Shown here: one piece after another, positions 19,093-28,476 of the stretch
How positions within the stretch are numbered: position 1 is the first letter of the stretch
Layout of the letters: each line of letters begins with the position of its first letter
Source of the DNA: Streptosporangium saharense
Lineage (GTDB): Bacteria; Actinomycetota; Actinomycetes; Streptosporangiales; Streptosporangiaceae
DNA length: 64,000 nucleotides
Assembly (NCBI RefSeq): GCF_014203715.1
Contig: NZ_JACHJP010000006.1
Location: forward strand, 310,001 to 374,000
Direction of reading: 5' to 3'
Position numbers and translations under genes: made by a program
The notes under the pieces: model-generated
The model's input: only the letters and a program-made list of their open reading frames with translations
What the model was told of the DNA's origin: nothing
The model's database searches: none

Positions 19093-21735
19093 GTGCCCAA
19101 GTACGTTTACGACTTCACCGAGGGCAACAAAGATCTCAAGGATCTGCTCGGCGGTAAGGGGGCCAACCTGGCCGAGATGACCAATCTCGGGTTGCCGGTG
19201 CCTCCCGGCTTCACCATCACCACCGACGCGTGCCGCCGTTTCCTTGAGGACGGCGGGCTCCCCGAGGGGCTGGACGAGGAGATCTCCCGGCACCTGACGG
19301 CGCTGGAGGGACGGATGGGCAGGCGCCTCGGCCAGGCCGACGACCCCCTACTGGTCAGCGTGCGCTCCGGTGCCAAGTTCTCCATGCCGGGAATGATGGA
19401 GACCGTCCTGAACATCGGGCTCAACGACCAGTCCGTGCACGGCCTCGTCAAGCAGGCCGGGGGCAACGAGCGCTTCGCCTGGGACTCCTACCGCCGTCTC
19501 ATCCAGATGTTCGGCAAGACCGTCCAGGGCATCGACGGCGAGCTGTTCGACGAGGCCCTTGAGGAGCTCAAGCACGGCCGCGACGACCTGGAGCTTGAGG
19601 CGGCCGACTTCCAGCGCCTGGTCGAGACGTACAAGGGCATCGTCCGCGAGCAGACCGGTCAGGACTTCCCCGCCGACCCCCACGACCAGATGCGCATGGC
19701 CGTCATGGCGGTCTTCGAGTCGTGGAACGCCCCGCGCGCCATCCTCTACCGCCGCCAGGAGCGCATCCCCGCCGACCTGGGCACGGCCGTCAACGTCTGC
19801 TCCATGGTGTTCGGCAACTGCGGCATGGACTCGGGCACCGGCGTGGCCTTCACCCGTGACCCCGGCAGCGGCCACCAGGGTGTCTACGGCGACTACCTGC
19901 AGAACGCCCAGGGCGAGGACGTGGTCGCGGGCATCCGCAACACGATGCCGCTGCAGGACCTTGAGCGCCTCGACAAGCCCGTCTACGACGAGCTGATGAA
20001 GATCATGGAGACGCTGGAGAACCACTACCGCGACCTGTGCGACATCGAGTTCACGGTCGAGCGCGGCAAGCTGTGGATGCTCCAGACCCGGGTGGGCAAG
20101 CGGACCGCCGGCGCCGCCTTCCGCATCGCCGTACAGCTCGCCGACCAGGGCCTGATCGACCTCGACGAGGCCGTGACCCGGGTGAGCGGCGCCCAGCTCG
20201 CCCAGCTCATGTTCCCCCGCTTCGACGGCGACGCGAAGACCAACAAGATCACCACCGGTATGAACGCCTCGCCCGGCGCCGCCGTCGGCAAGGCCGTCTT
20301 CTCCTCGGAGCGGGCCGTCGAGCTGGCCGCCGCGGGGGAGGACGTCATCCTGGTCCGCCGCGAGACCAACCCCGACGACCTGGCGGGCATGATCGCCGCC
20401 CAGGGCGTGCTGACCAGCCGAGGCGGCAAGACCTCCCACGCGGCGGTCGTCGCCAGGGGCATGGGCAAGACCTGCGTGTGCGGAGCCGAGGAGCTGGAGG
20501 TCTCGACCAAGGAGCGCAGGTTCACCGCCCCCGGCGGCGTCGTGGTCTCCGAGGGGGACGTCATCTCCATCGACGGTTCGAGCGGCGCGGTCTACCTCGG
20601 CGAGGTGCCCGTCGTCCCCTCCCCCGTCGTCGAGTACTTCGAGGGCGCGACCGACCAGGACGACGAGCTGGTCAGGGCCGTGCACCGCATCATGACCCAC
20701 GCCGACGCCACCAGGCGGCTGAAGGTGCGGGCCAACGCCGACAACGCCGAGGACGCCGCCCGCGCCCGCAGGTTCGGCGCCGAGGGCATCGGGCTGTGCC
20801 GTACCGAGCACATGTTCCTCGGTGACCGCAGGCAGCTCGTCGAGGACCTCGTCCTGGCCTCCTCGAAGGAGGAGCGCGACCAGGCGCTGGCCGCCCTCGA
20901 ACCGCTGCAGAAGGCCGACTTCGTGGAGATCTTCCAGGCGATGGCGGGCCTGCCCGTCACGATCCGGCTGATCGACCCGCCGCTGCACGAGTTCCTGCCC
21001 GACTACACCGAGCTGTCGGTCAAGGTCGCCCTCGCGGGGGACCGGGCCGAGGAGAAGGACCGCAGGGTGCTGGCCGCCGTCAAGCGCCTGCACGAGCAGA
21101 ACCCCATGCTCGGCCTGCGCGGTGTACGGCTCGGCCTGGTCATCCCCGGCCTGTTCGCCATGCAGGTCAGGGCGATCGCCGAGGCCGCGAAGGCCGTCGA
21201 GGGCGCCCGTGCCGAGATCATGATCCCGCTGGTCGGGGCGGTCCAGGAGCTGGAGTACGTCAAGGACGAGGCCCAGCGCATCCTGGCCGACGTCGGCGTC
21301 GAGGCGCTGGTCGGCACCATGATCGAGGTGCCGAGGGCGGCGCTGACCGCGGGACAGATCGCCGAGGCCGCGGAGTTCTTCTCCTTCGGCACCAACGACC
21401 TGACCCAGATGACCTGGGGATTCTCCCGGGACGACGTGGAGGCCGCGTTCTTCTCCAAGTATCTGGAGCTGGGCGTCTTCGGCGTCTCGCCGTTCGAGTC
21501 GCTGGACCGCGACGGCGTCGGCAGGCTCGTGCGGATCGCCGCGGAGGAGGGCCGCGCGACCAGGCCCGACCTCAAGCTCGGCATCTGCGGCGAGCACGGC
21601 GGCGACCCGGACTCCATCCACTTCTGCCACCAGGCCGGGCTCGACTACGTGTCCTGCTCGCCGTTCCGCATCCCCGTCGCCCGTCTTGAGGCGGGCCGCG
21701 CGGCGCTGACGAGCGCGGAGTCGGACACCCGCTGA
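19093..21735 (+). CDS. ppdK: Pyruvate, phosphate dikinase
   Basis: The 880-residue protein has three regions in order. An ATP-grasp nucleotide domain (GGKGANLAEM, VSVRSGAKFSMPGMM) is followed by the central phosphohistidine domain with TSRGGKTSHAAVVARG, where H449 is the carrier and the nearby Thr is the usual regulatory residue. The C-terminal PEP-binding barrel ends in GICGEHGGDP. It interconverts pyruvate, ATP and Pi with PEP, AMP and PPi. GTG 19093 follows AAGGAG. A terminator follows, so it is monocistronic. Confidence 0.96.
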   Translation: MPKYVYDFTEGNKDLKDLLGGKGANLAEMTNLGLPVPPGFTITTDACRRFLEDGGLPEGLDEEISRHLTALEGRMGRRLGQADDPLLVSVRSGAKFSMPGMMETVLNIGLNDQSVHGLVKQAGGNERFAWDSYRRLIQMFGKTVQGIDGELFDEALEELKHGRDDLELEAADFQRLVETYKGIVREQTGQDFPADPHDQMRMAVMAVFESWNAPRAILYRRQERIPADLGTAVNVCSMVFGNCGMDSGTGVAFTRDPGSGHQGVYGDYLQNAQGEDVVAGIRNTMPLQDLERLDKPVYDELMKIMETLENHYRDLCDIEFTVERGKLWMLQTRVGKRTAGAAFRIAVQLADQGLIDLDEAVTRVSGAQLAQLMFPRFDGDAKTNKITTGMNASPGAAVGKAVFSSERAVELAAAGEDVILVRRETNPDDLAGMIAAQGVLTSRGGKTSHAAVVARGMGKTCVCGAEELEVSTKERRFTAPGGVVVSEGDVISIDGSSGAVYLGEVPVVPSPVVEYFEGATDQDDELVRAVHRIMTHADATRRLKVRANADNAEDAARARRFGAEGIGLCRTEHMFLGDRRQLVEDLVLASSKEERDQALAALEPLQKADFVEIFQAMAGLPVTIRLIDPPLHEFLPDYTELSVKVALAGDRAEEKDRRVLAAVKRLHEQNPMLGLRGVRLGLVIPGLFAMQVRAIAEAAKAVEGARAEIMIPLVGAVQELEYVKDEAQRILADVGVEALVGTMIEVPRAALTAGQIAEAAEFFSFGTNDLTQMTWGFSRDDVEAAFFSKYLELGVFGVSPFESLDRDGVGRLVRIAAEEGRATRPDLKLGICGEHGGDPDSIHFCHQAGLDYVSCSPFRIPVARLEAGRAALTSAESDTR

Positions 21736-21747
21736 CAGATCATGTGT

Positions 21748-21780
21748 CCCGGCCTCTCCTCCCCGCGAGGAGGGGCCGGG
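21748..21780 (+). terminator. Terminator after ppdK
   Basis: CCCGGCCTCTCCTC pairs with GAGGAGGGGCCGGG (one G-T wobble) around a 5-nt loop, 12 bp past the ppdK stop. It is followed by CTTTCC. Confidence 0.75.
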
Positions 21781-21822
21781 CTTTCCAGGAGTCACCAGGT
21801 GTTTCCATGACGTTCCGCATGG

Positions 21823-23088
21823 GTGGCCTCTTTCCTGGATAAAATCACTGAACTTATGCACGCATACGACGAGCATGACCAGGCGAGATGGGTGCCGGAA
21901 CCGCCCGGCAACCCGGAACGAGGCCCGTTCGAGCGCGACCGGGCGCGGGTGCTGCACAGCGCGGGGCTGCGCAGGCTCGCCGCTAAGACCCAGGTGGTCG
22001 GCCCGGCCGAGACGATCGGCAGCGGACAGCACATCCCGCGCACCCGGCTGACCCACTCCCTGGAGTGCGCGCAGATCGGCAGGGAGATGGGCCAGTCCCT
22101 GCGCAGGGACCCCGACCTGGTCGAGACCGCCTGCCTGGCCCACGACCTCGGGCATCCGCCGTTCGGGCACAACGGGGAGACCGCCCTCAACACCCTGGCC
22201 GCCGGGTGCGGCGGGTTCGAGGGGAACGCGCAGAGCCTGCGCCTGCTGACCCGCCTTGAGGCCAAGGTCCTCACCGAGGACGGCCGCAGCGCGGGTCTCA
22301 ACCTCACCAGGGCCTGCCTGGACGCGGCGACCAAGTATCCCTGGACCAGGGAGAAGAGCCCCAAGTACGGCGCCTACGACGACGACCTGGCGGTCTTCGC
22401 GTGGATCAGGCAGGGCGCCCCTGAGGGGAGCGTCAGCTTCGAGGCCCAGATCATGGACTGGGCCGACGACGTCGCCTACTCGGTGCACGACCTTGAGGAC
22501 GCCCTGCACTCCGGCGCCGTCATGCCGCAGGTGCTGCGCGACCCGGCAGAACGCGGCGGGATCTGCGCGACCACCCGCGCGTGGTACGCCCCCGACGCCG
22601 AGCCCGCCGAGCTTGAGGAGGTCCTCGGCCACCTGTTCGCCAGGCCGCTGTGGCCCCGCCACTTCGACGGCACGCTCACCGACCTCGTCGCGACCAAGGC
22701 CCTCACCAGCGCGCTGATCGGTCACCTGTGCCGCGCCGCCCAGGAGGCCACCCGCGAGGCGTACGGCGAGGCCGCCGGGCGGCACGGCGCCAGCCTGGTC
22801 GTCCCCCGGCGCACCCGGCTCGAATGCGCCCTGCTGAAGGGGCTGACCGCGCACTACGTGATGACCAGCGACGCGCACAGCGCCAACCAGGCCAGGCAGC
22901 GGGAGCTCATCCACGACCTCGCCCACCTGATCATGCTCGGCGCGCCCCTCACCCTGGAGCCCGCGCTGCGGCCCGCCTTCACCAGGGCGGAGACCGACGC
23001 CGGGCGGCTGCGGGTGGTCGTCGACCAGATCGCCTCGCTCACCGACACCTCCGCGCTCACCTGGCACCGGCGGCTGTCCGGCGGCTGA
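21823..23088 (+). CDS. dgt: Deoxyguanosinetriphosphate triphosphohydrolase-like protein (HD domain)
   Basis: HD-domain metal ligands are clear: H in TRLTHSLE, HD in CLAHDLGHPPFGHNGE and a later D in MDWADDVAYSVHD. The protein has up to 421 residues, fitting dNTPase/dGTPase family members. These cleave dNTPs to nucleoside plus triphosphate and so tune dNTP pools, sometimes as phage defence. The start is uncertain between GTG 21823 and ATG 21856; neither has a clear ribosome binding site. It is convergent with the decarboxylase gene, 13 bp apart. Confidence 0.92.
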   Translation: MASFLDKITELMHAYDEHDQARWVPEPPGNPERGPFERDRARVLHSAGLRRLAAKTQVVGPAETIGSGQHIPRTRLTHSLECAQIGREMGQSLRRDPDLVETACLAHDLGHPPFGHNGETALNTLAAGCGGFEGNAQSLRLLTRLEAKVLTEDGRSAGLNLTRACLDAATKYPWTREKSPKYGAYDDDLAVFAWIRQGAPEGSVSFEAQIMDWADDVAYSVHDLEDALHSGAVMPQVLRDPAERGGICATTRAWYAPDAEPAELEEVLGHLFARPLWPRHFDGTLTDLVATKALTSALIGHLCRAAQEATREAYGEAAGRHGASLVVPRRTRLECALLKGLTAHYVMTSDAHSANQARQRELIHDLAHLIMLGAPLTLEPALRPAFTRAETDAGRLRVVVDQIASLTDTSALTWHRRLSGG

Positions 23089-23101
23089 GCCCCACCGCCC
23101 G

Positions 23102-24475
23102 TCAGTGGTGGAACCCGGGCCTCGGCTCGGCGCCGCCACCCCGGTGGAGCCGGTCGAGGCAGCGCCGGATGTCCTCGGCGAGCAGGGCCGCCTCGTCGCG
23201 GCCGATGCCGTGCCTGATCAGCACCCGCTGGACGACCGTCTCCTGCCGGTCGGGCGGCAGCGGGTAGGACGGCACCTGCCAGCCCCTGGTCCGTAGCTGC
23301 TCCGACAGGTCGTAGAGCGTGAAGCCGGGGTCGGGGTCGGCCAGGGTGTAGGAGACCGCGGGAAGGGCGCCCTCGCCGTCGTAGAGCAGCTCGAACGGCC
23401 CCATCTTGGCGATCTGGTCCGCCAGGGACCGCGCGGTGTCCAGGCACGCCTGCTGGACCCTGCGGTAGCCCTCACGCCCGAGCCGCAGCATCGTGTAGTA
23501 CTGGGCGACGATCTCGCCGCCAGGGCGGGAGAAGTTGAGGGCGAACGTCGGCATCTCCCCGCCCAGATAGCTGACGTCGAAGATCAGGTCCTTCGGCAGC
23601 AGGTCGGCCGAGCGCCACACGACCCATCCCACACCGAGCGGTGCCAGGCCGTACTTGTGGCCGGAGGTGTTGATGGAGGCGACCCGTTCGAGCCGGAAGT
23701 CCCACAGCAGGTCGGGCTGGACGAACGGGGCGACGAACCCGCCACTGGCCGCGTCCACGTGGATCGGCACGTCCAGGCCCGTCTCGGCGTGGATCGCGTC
23801 CAGCTCCTCGGCGAGGTCGGCGACCGGCTCGAAGTCGCAGGTGTAGGTGACGCCCAGGATCGCCACGACGCCGATGGTGTTCTCGTCCACGTAGTCGCGT
23901 AGCTGGTGCGGGCGCAGCCCGGTCGCGTCGCGTTCGAGCGGCACCTGCCGCAGCTCGACGTCGAAGTAGCGGGCGAACTTCTCCCAGCAGACCTGTACCG
24001 GGCCGCAGACCAGGTTGGGGCGGTCGGTCGGCTTGCCGTCCTCCTGGCGGCGACGGCGCCACCTCCACTTGAGCGCCAGCCCGCCGAGCATCGCCGCCTC
24101 GCTCGAACCGGTCGTCGAGCAGCCCATCGTGCCCGCGCCCTCGGGGGAGTTCCACAGGTCGGCCAGCATGTGCACGCACCGGGACTCGATCGCGGCCGTC
24201 TGCGGGTACTCGTCCTTGTCGATCATGTTCTTGCCGAGGCAGAGGTCCATCAGGCGATGGGTCTCCTCGTCGCTCCAGGTGGTGCAGAACGTCGCCAGGT
24301 TCTGCGCGGCGTTGCCGTCGAGCAGCAGCTCGGAGCTGACGAGGTCGTAGACCGCGCGCGGGTCGGCGGGGGAGTCGGGCAGGCGGTACTTCGGCAGCGG
24401 CCGCTCGCTCAGCGGCGTGGTGTACGCGTCGTCGTGGAGGGTGGCCTCCCCGCGGGTGACCTTGTGCAGGGCCAT
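23102..24475 (-). CDS. gadB: Glutamate decarboxylase
   Basis: This 457-residue PLP-dependent group II decarboxylase has the PLP lysine K274 in SGHKYGLAP, cofactor-contacting [13 protein letters not shown] and the GadB-type N-terminus. It converts glutamate to GABA, consuming a proton. The C-terminus ends in GFHH, reminiscent of the pH-responsive His-containing tail of E. coli GadB, so acid-dependent autoinhibition is possible. No GABA antiporter gene is nearby. Confidence 0.94.
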   Translation of the reverse strand: MALHKVTRGEATLHDDAYTTPLSERPLPKYRLPDSPADPRAVYDLVSSELLLDGNAAQNLATFCTTWSDEETHRLMDLCLGKNMIDKDEYPQTAAIESRCVHMLADLWNSPEGAGTMGCSTTGSSEAAMLGGLALKWRWRRRRQEDGKPTDRPNLVCGPVQVCWEKFARYFDVELRQVPLERDATGLRPHQLRDYVDENTIGVVAILGVTYTCDFEPVADLAEELDAIHAETGLDVPIHVDAASGGFVAPFVQPDLLWDFRLERVASINTSGHKYGLAPLGVGWVVWRSADLLPKDLIFDVSYLGGEMPTFALNFSRPGGEIVAQYYTMLRLGREGYRRVQQACLDTARSLADQIAKMGPFELLYDGEGALPAVSYTLADPDPGFTLYDLSEQLRTRGWQVPSYPLPPDRQETVVQRVLIRHGIGRDEAALLAEDIRRCLDRLHRGGGAEPRPGFHH

Positions 24476-24733
24476 GAGGATCTCCTGTTCGGGGCCGGGT
24501 TCACCGGCTACCTACCCGACCGGCAAACACCACAAAGTCCGATGAAATTCATGAAAAGTCCAAAAGGGGTGTTTCGCGTTTTTTCTTGATGTCTTAGCTG
24601 GTCGGGCGCCGTGGCTCACGCGCCGGGATATGTCAGGAAACCTGCGGTTTATGGCTGGATCAATGATTGTTCCGGTGCATTGATCGTGATTACGTGGACC
24701 ACGCCGGGGGCCTTTCGATCAATGGGGGAGATC

Positions 24734-25882
24734 ATGCGCGTTCTCAGCGGGCTGCTCGTCGTCATCGTCTTGATCCTGTTACCCGTGCCTGTGGCGCAGG
24801 CCCAGGTGTGTCAGCACCGTACGGGTGTCAGCCACGGCGGCGGGATCTTCCCGAACACGTTCACCGAGGACTCGGTCTGCGGCAACCAGGCGGGCGCCCC
24901 GGTCCACGCGACCCCCGACGGCTCGTCACCCCGGGTCGGGGTCCTGGACACCACCCAGAGCTGGTTCCTGTGCTGGACGCGCGGCCAGCGGCACGCCGGT
25001 GGCAACGACGTCTGGTACTACACCCAGGGCGACCGGGTGGTCAGCGCCCCCGAACGGCACGGCTACGGCTTCGTGCCCGCCTCGCACCTGAACACCTCGC
25101 TCGACCCCGACGACACCCGCCTCGCGCCCTGCCCGCCGCTGCCGCCCGAGCGCTCGACCGCCTACATGGTCTACGACCGCGTCACCGGCGCCTCCGTGCG
25201 CGCGGACGAGCACAGGAGGTTCCGCTCCGCCTCGCTGGTGAAACTGCTCATCGCCCTCGACTACCTCGAAACCCTCGGCCCGGGTACGGCGGTGCCGCCC
25301 GCCGACGCCCAGTTGCTGCGGGCCATGCTGCGATCGAGTGACGACACCGCCGCGAGCACCCTGTGGGTGCGCGGCGGCTGGGGAGCGATCGTGGACCGGA
25401 TGGTGACCAAGATCGATCTGACCGACACCGTGCCGCCCGCGAATCCGGGGATGTGGGGCTACACCGAGATCAGCGCCGCCGACGTGGTGAAGGTCTACCG
25501 CTACATCCTGGAGAGCGCCCACCCGTCCTTCCGCGACCTCGTCATGGGCCACCTGCGCCAGGCGACCCGGTGCGCCGCCGACGGCTGGGACCAGTACTTC
25601 GGCATCCCCGCCGCCGTCCCCGGCCCCTGGGCCGTCAAACAGGGCTGGTCCGCCTTCGAGGAGGAGCCACGGTGCTCGGCGGCGGCCAGGAGCGGCCCGT
25701 CGGCCCGTACGGCGGACGCCGACCTGGCCAGCCCCGCGATGCACACCAGCGGCACCCTCTGCGCCAACGACCGGAAGATCATGGTCATCCTCACCCTCAA
25801 CCCCCTCGGCACCCCCTGGACCACCGCCGCCACCCGGATCACCACGAAGGCGACCGACCTCTACGCCGCGTCTCCCTGCTGA
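24734..25882 (+). CDS. Secreted SH3-like/beta-lactamase-fold serine hydrolase
   Basis: A signal peptide (VVIVLILLPVPVAQA) is followed by a Cys-containing SH3-like segment (about 45-120). A penicillin-binding/beta-lactamase-type domain then shows SASLVK (nucleophile S167, K170), SSDD (202-205) and KQG in place of KTG near residue 300. Such proteins bind or cleave beta-lactam-like or peptidoglycan substrates, but this one could equally be a non-lytic homologue. ATG 24734 follows GGGGGAG, so the open frame upstream is discounted. It is monocistronic and its physiological substrate is unknown. Confidence 0.75.
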   Translation: MRVLSGLLVVIVLILLPVPVAQAQVCQHRTGVSHGGGIFPNTFTEDSVCGNQAGAPVHATPDGSSPRVGVLDTTQSWFLCWTRGQRHAGGNDVWYYTQGDRVVSAPERHGYGFVPASHLNTSLDPDDTRLAPCPPLPPERSTAYMVYDRVTGASVRADEHRRFRSASLVKLLIALDYLETLGPGTAVPPADAQLLRAMLRSSDDTAASTLWVRGGWGAIVDRMVTKIDLTDTVPPANPGMWGYTEISAADVVKVYRYILESAHPSFRDLVMGHLRQATRCAADGWDQYFGIPAAVPGPWAVKQGWSAFEEEPRCSAAARSGPSARTADADLASPAMHTSGTLCANDRKIMVILTLNPLGTPWTTAATRITTKATDLYAASPC

Positions 25883-25919
25883 CAAAATCGGACTTACTTC
25901 GTAAAGGGCATGTGGCTAT

Positions 25920-27146
25920 TCACAGCGACCAGGCCACGGGGAGAGCGCGGGTGCCGAAGACCACACCGTCGTAGTTGAACGGCAGTTCGTCGTCCTCCCC
26001 GAGGACGCGCAGGGTGGGCAGGCGCTCGAAGAGGGTGCGGTAGGCGATCTCCAGTTCGGCGCGGGCGAGGTTCTGGCCGAGGCACTGGTGGACGCCGTAG
26101 CCGAAGGCCAGGTGGTTGCGGGCGCCCCGGCGGATGTCGAGGGTGTCGGGGTCGTCGAAGACGCGGGGGTCGCGGTTCGCCGACGCGCCGAGCACGAAGA
26201 ACCCCTCTCCCGCCCGTACGGCCTGGCCCCCGACCTCCATGTCCTGGGTCGCGACCCGGTCGAACCCCACCCAGTCCACGATCGAGTGGTAGCGCAGCAA
26301 CTCCTCGACGGCCAGCGGCCAGCCTTCGGGGTCGGCGCGCAGGGCGTCGAGCTGGTCGGGGTGGCGCAGCAGGGCGTGCACGCCCAGCGGGATCATGTTC
26401 GCCGTGGTCTCGTGTCCCGCGATGAGCAGCAGGAAGACCATGCCGACCAGGGCGTCGTGGGTCAGTTCCCCGGTCTCCCGCCGCGCGGTGACCAGGCGTC
26501 CGATGAGGTCGTCGCCGGGCTCGCGCTCCGCCACGGTGATCAGCTTGTCGAGGTAGTACCAGACCTCGATGGCGGCGGCGATGCCCTCCTCGGAGGAGCC
26601 GACGCCGGTGTCCATCATCTTGCGGGTCCTGGCCCGGAAGAAGTCGCGGTCCGAGTAGGGGACGCCGAGGAGGGCGCAGGTCACCATGGACGGCAGGGAG
26701 AAGCCGAAGGCGTCCACGAGGTCGGTCGGGGAGCCCGCCCTGATCATGTCGTCGATGAGGAGGTCGGTCGCCTCCTGGATGGCGGGGCGCATCTCCCTGA
26801 CCCGCCGTACGGTGAACTCGGGGATGAGCATGCGCCGGTAGAGGCTGTGCTCGGGCGGGTCCATGTCGATGAACTGGCCGGCCTGGAACCTCCTGCGGAT
26901 CTCCAGCTCCTCCTCGGAGGGATCGTCCGGCCGCATCAGGGGCATCGGGTGGCCGGGGGAGGCGGGGTCGGTGCTGACGCGGTGGTGGTCGCTGAGCACC
27001 TGCTGGGCCTCGGCGTGCCGGGTCACCAGCCATACTTCGCCCCGGGGGATCCTGGCTCTGACGAGGGGAGCCTGTTCGCGGAGTCGTTCGTACTCGTCAG
27101 GGGGAGCAAACGGGCAAGTGCGAGAAATTGGGAAATTTACCGTCAT
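25920..27146 (-). CDS. Cytochrome P450
   Basis: All P450 landmarks are present: I-helix AGHETT, ExxR motif (EELLR), and the haem-binding loop FGYGVHQCLGQNLAR with ligand C355. The length of 408 residues fits soluble actinomycete P450s such as CYP105/107. ATG 27146 is preceded by GGGGAG; the alternative at 27173 lacks one. No ferredoxin gene is adjacent, so electrons come from elsewhere. The substrate is unknown. An IS relic lies just upstream. Confidence 0.93.
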   Translation of the reverse strand: MTVNFPISRTCPFAPPDEYERLREQAPLVRARIPRGEVWLVTRHAEAQQVLSDHHRVSTDPASPGHPMPLMRPDDPSEEELEIRRRFQAGQFIDMDPPEHSLYRRMLIPEFTVRRVREMRPAIQEATDLLIDDMIRAGSPTDLVDAFGFSLPSMVTCALLGVPYSDRDFFRARTRKMMDTGVGSSEEGIAAAIEVWYYLDKLITVAEREPGDDLIGRLVTARRETGELTHDALVGMVFLLLIAGHETTANMIPLGVHALLRHPDQLDALRADPEGWPLAVEELLRYHSIVDWVGFDRVATQDMEVGGQAVRAGEGFFVLGASANRDPRVFDDPDTLDIRRGARNHLAFGYGVHQCLGQNLARAELEIAYRTLFERLPTLRVLGEDDELPFNYDGVVFGTRALPVAWSL

Positions 27147-27800
27147 TGGATCGTGCTCCCCAAAAGTCGCCATATTTTGTTCTTGTTTGGAGAACGTAGC
27201 AAAAGCGCCTTGTCTGTCAAGATGTCACTTTTGGGCAGCCGAAAAGGCGATATTTATATGGATCTGGTGCTGAGTGAAGTGGCGCGGGCCCGGCGCCTCA
27301 GGCGGCGCGGATGTGAGGGCGCGGTTCGAGTTTGGCGAGCCGGTCGATCGGCCTGGGAGGCGACGGGGCCGAACGGTTGTGGCCGGGAACGCGACGTCGC
27401 CCAGACGGTCGCCTCCCAGGGCGAGCCCGACGGCGAGAGCGGTGATGATCCTTCCTGGATCACGGATCGCGCGGGCCGGTGGTGCGTGGCGTTCGCGGCG
27501 GCGGAGGCGTGCCCGGGCGGGAGATGGGTCCCGGAACCAGCGCTGGTTTTCGCATGAAAAGTGCCTCCTGCCTTGATATAGGTGACACTCTAGGAAAACC
27601 CAGTCATTCCAGGTCAAAGGTCAGGACTGGCGATACTCATCGCGAAAGCCCCAGGCCGGGGTCGTGATTCTCGGCGACCGTTCACCGAGGAACGGTTCGA
27701 CCCCGATCGATGGGAGGGGCGGCGTCAATGGGGGAGTGTGCCGCAGTACCCGGCGTCCGGGACGCCCAGAGAAGTGAGTGATCGTTGGTAGTGTCACCGC
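27147..27800. other. Intergenic region with mobile-element remnant
   Basis: Apart from the transposase relic, the first 130 bases are AT-rich and probably hold the P450 promoter. The stretch 27600-27800 shows no supportable gene. Confidence 0.5.
27290..27560 (-). pseudogene. Relic of an IS1380-family transposase
   Basis: On the minus strand one frame reads DPGRIITALAVGLALGGD followed by RLGDVAF. This matches the N-terminal region of IS1380 transposases (DPG, LALGGD, LADVA). The following FGPVAS motif of the same family appears only in another frame (about 27359-27375), so the copy is frameshifted. The rest of the transposase is absent. The residue matches are from memory of the family and no terminal repeats were found. 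Confidence 0.6.
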
Positions 27801-28457
27801 ATGTCCCAGATATCCGGATCGCCCGCCGCACCCGTCACCGCCGCCGACGTCCAGCGAGCCGTACGGCTGGCGGTCGACGCCCTGCGCCCGGCGCTCGCGG
27901 CCGACTGGGACGTCAGGGCGGGCTCCCTGGAGTGGAGTTGCTGGGAGACCGTCGAGCACCTCGCCGACGACCTGTTCTCCTACGCGGCCCAGCTCGGTCC
28001 CGAGCCGCCTCCGGCGGACGACGACGTCCCGTTCGCCTGGGTCAGGCGGAGGCCGGGAGGACCGGCGAACGTGATCTTCGCGGATCGGGGCCACGGGCCC
28101 GCCGGGCTGCTGCGGGTGCTGGAGGCGTGCGGGGCACTGCTGACCGTCGTGGTGCGTACCGCCTCACCGCAGGCGCGCGCCTTCCACGGCTTCGGGGTCG
28201 CGGACCCGGAGGGTTTCGCCGCCATGGGCGTGGTGGAGACCCTGGTCCACACCCACGACGTCGCCGAGGGGCTCGGGGTCGCCTGGGAGCCGCCCGCCGA
28301 CCTGTGCGCCCGGGTCCTGGCCCGCCTGTTCCCTGACGCTCCCGCCGACGTCGCCCCGCTGCCCGCCCTCCTGTGGTCCACCGGCCGCGCCGACCTCCCC
28401 GGCCGTCCCCGCCCCACCTCCTGGCGCTGGTACGGCGAGCCCCGCCCCGCCTCCTGA
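27801..28457 (+). CDS. DinB/maleylpyruvate isomerase-like protein
   Basis: This 218-residue four-helix-bundle protein has the MDMPI/DinB pattern: W.CWETVEHLADDLFSYA near residue 55 and HTHDVAEGLG near 155, which provide the metal-binding His residues. Related proteins are mycothiol-dependent isomerases or transferases in actinomycetes. The substrate is unknown. The family is fairly sure, the function only by family. Confidence 0.8.
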   Translation: MSQISGSPAAPVTAADVQRAVRLAVDALRPALAADWDVRAGSLEWSCWETVEHLADDLFSYAAQLGPEPPPADDDVPFAWVRRRPGGPANVIFADRGHGPAGLLRVLEACGALLTVVVRTASPQARAFHGFGVADPEGFAAMGVVETLVHTHDVAEGLGVAWEPPADLCARVLARLFPDAPADVAPLPALLWSTGRADLPGRPRPTSWRWYGEPRPAS

Positions 28458-28476
28458 CCGGGTGGACCTCCACGGG

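Noticed and set aside
19348-23139. Very long minus-strand open frame opposite ppdK and dgt
   Set aside because: Composition is typical of an antisense frame in high-GC DNA, and both plus-strand genes are complete and conserved.
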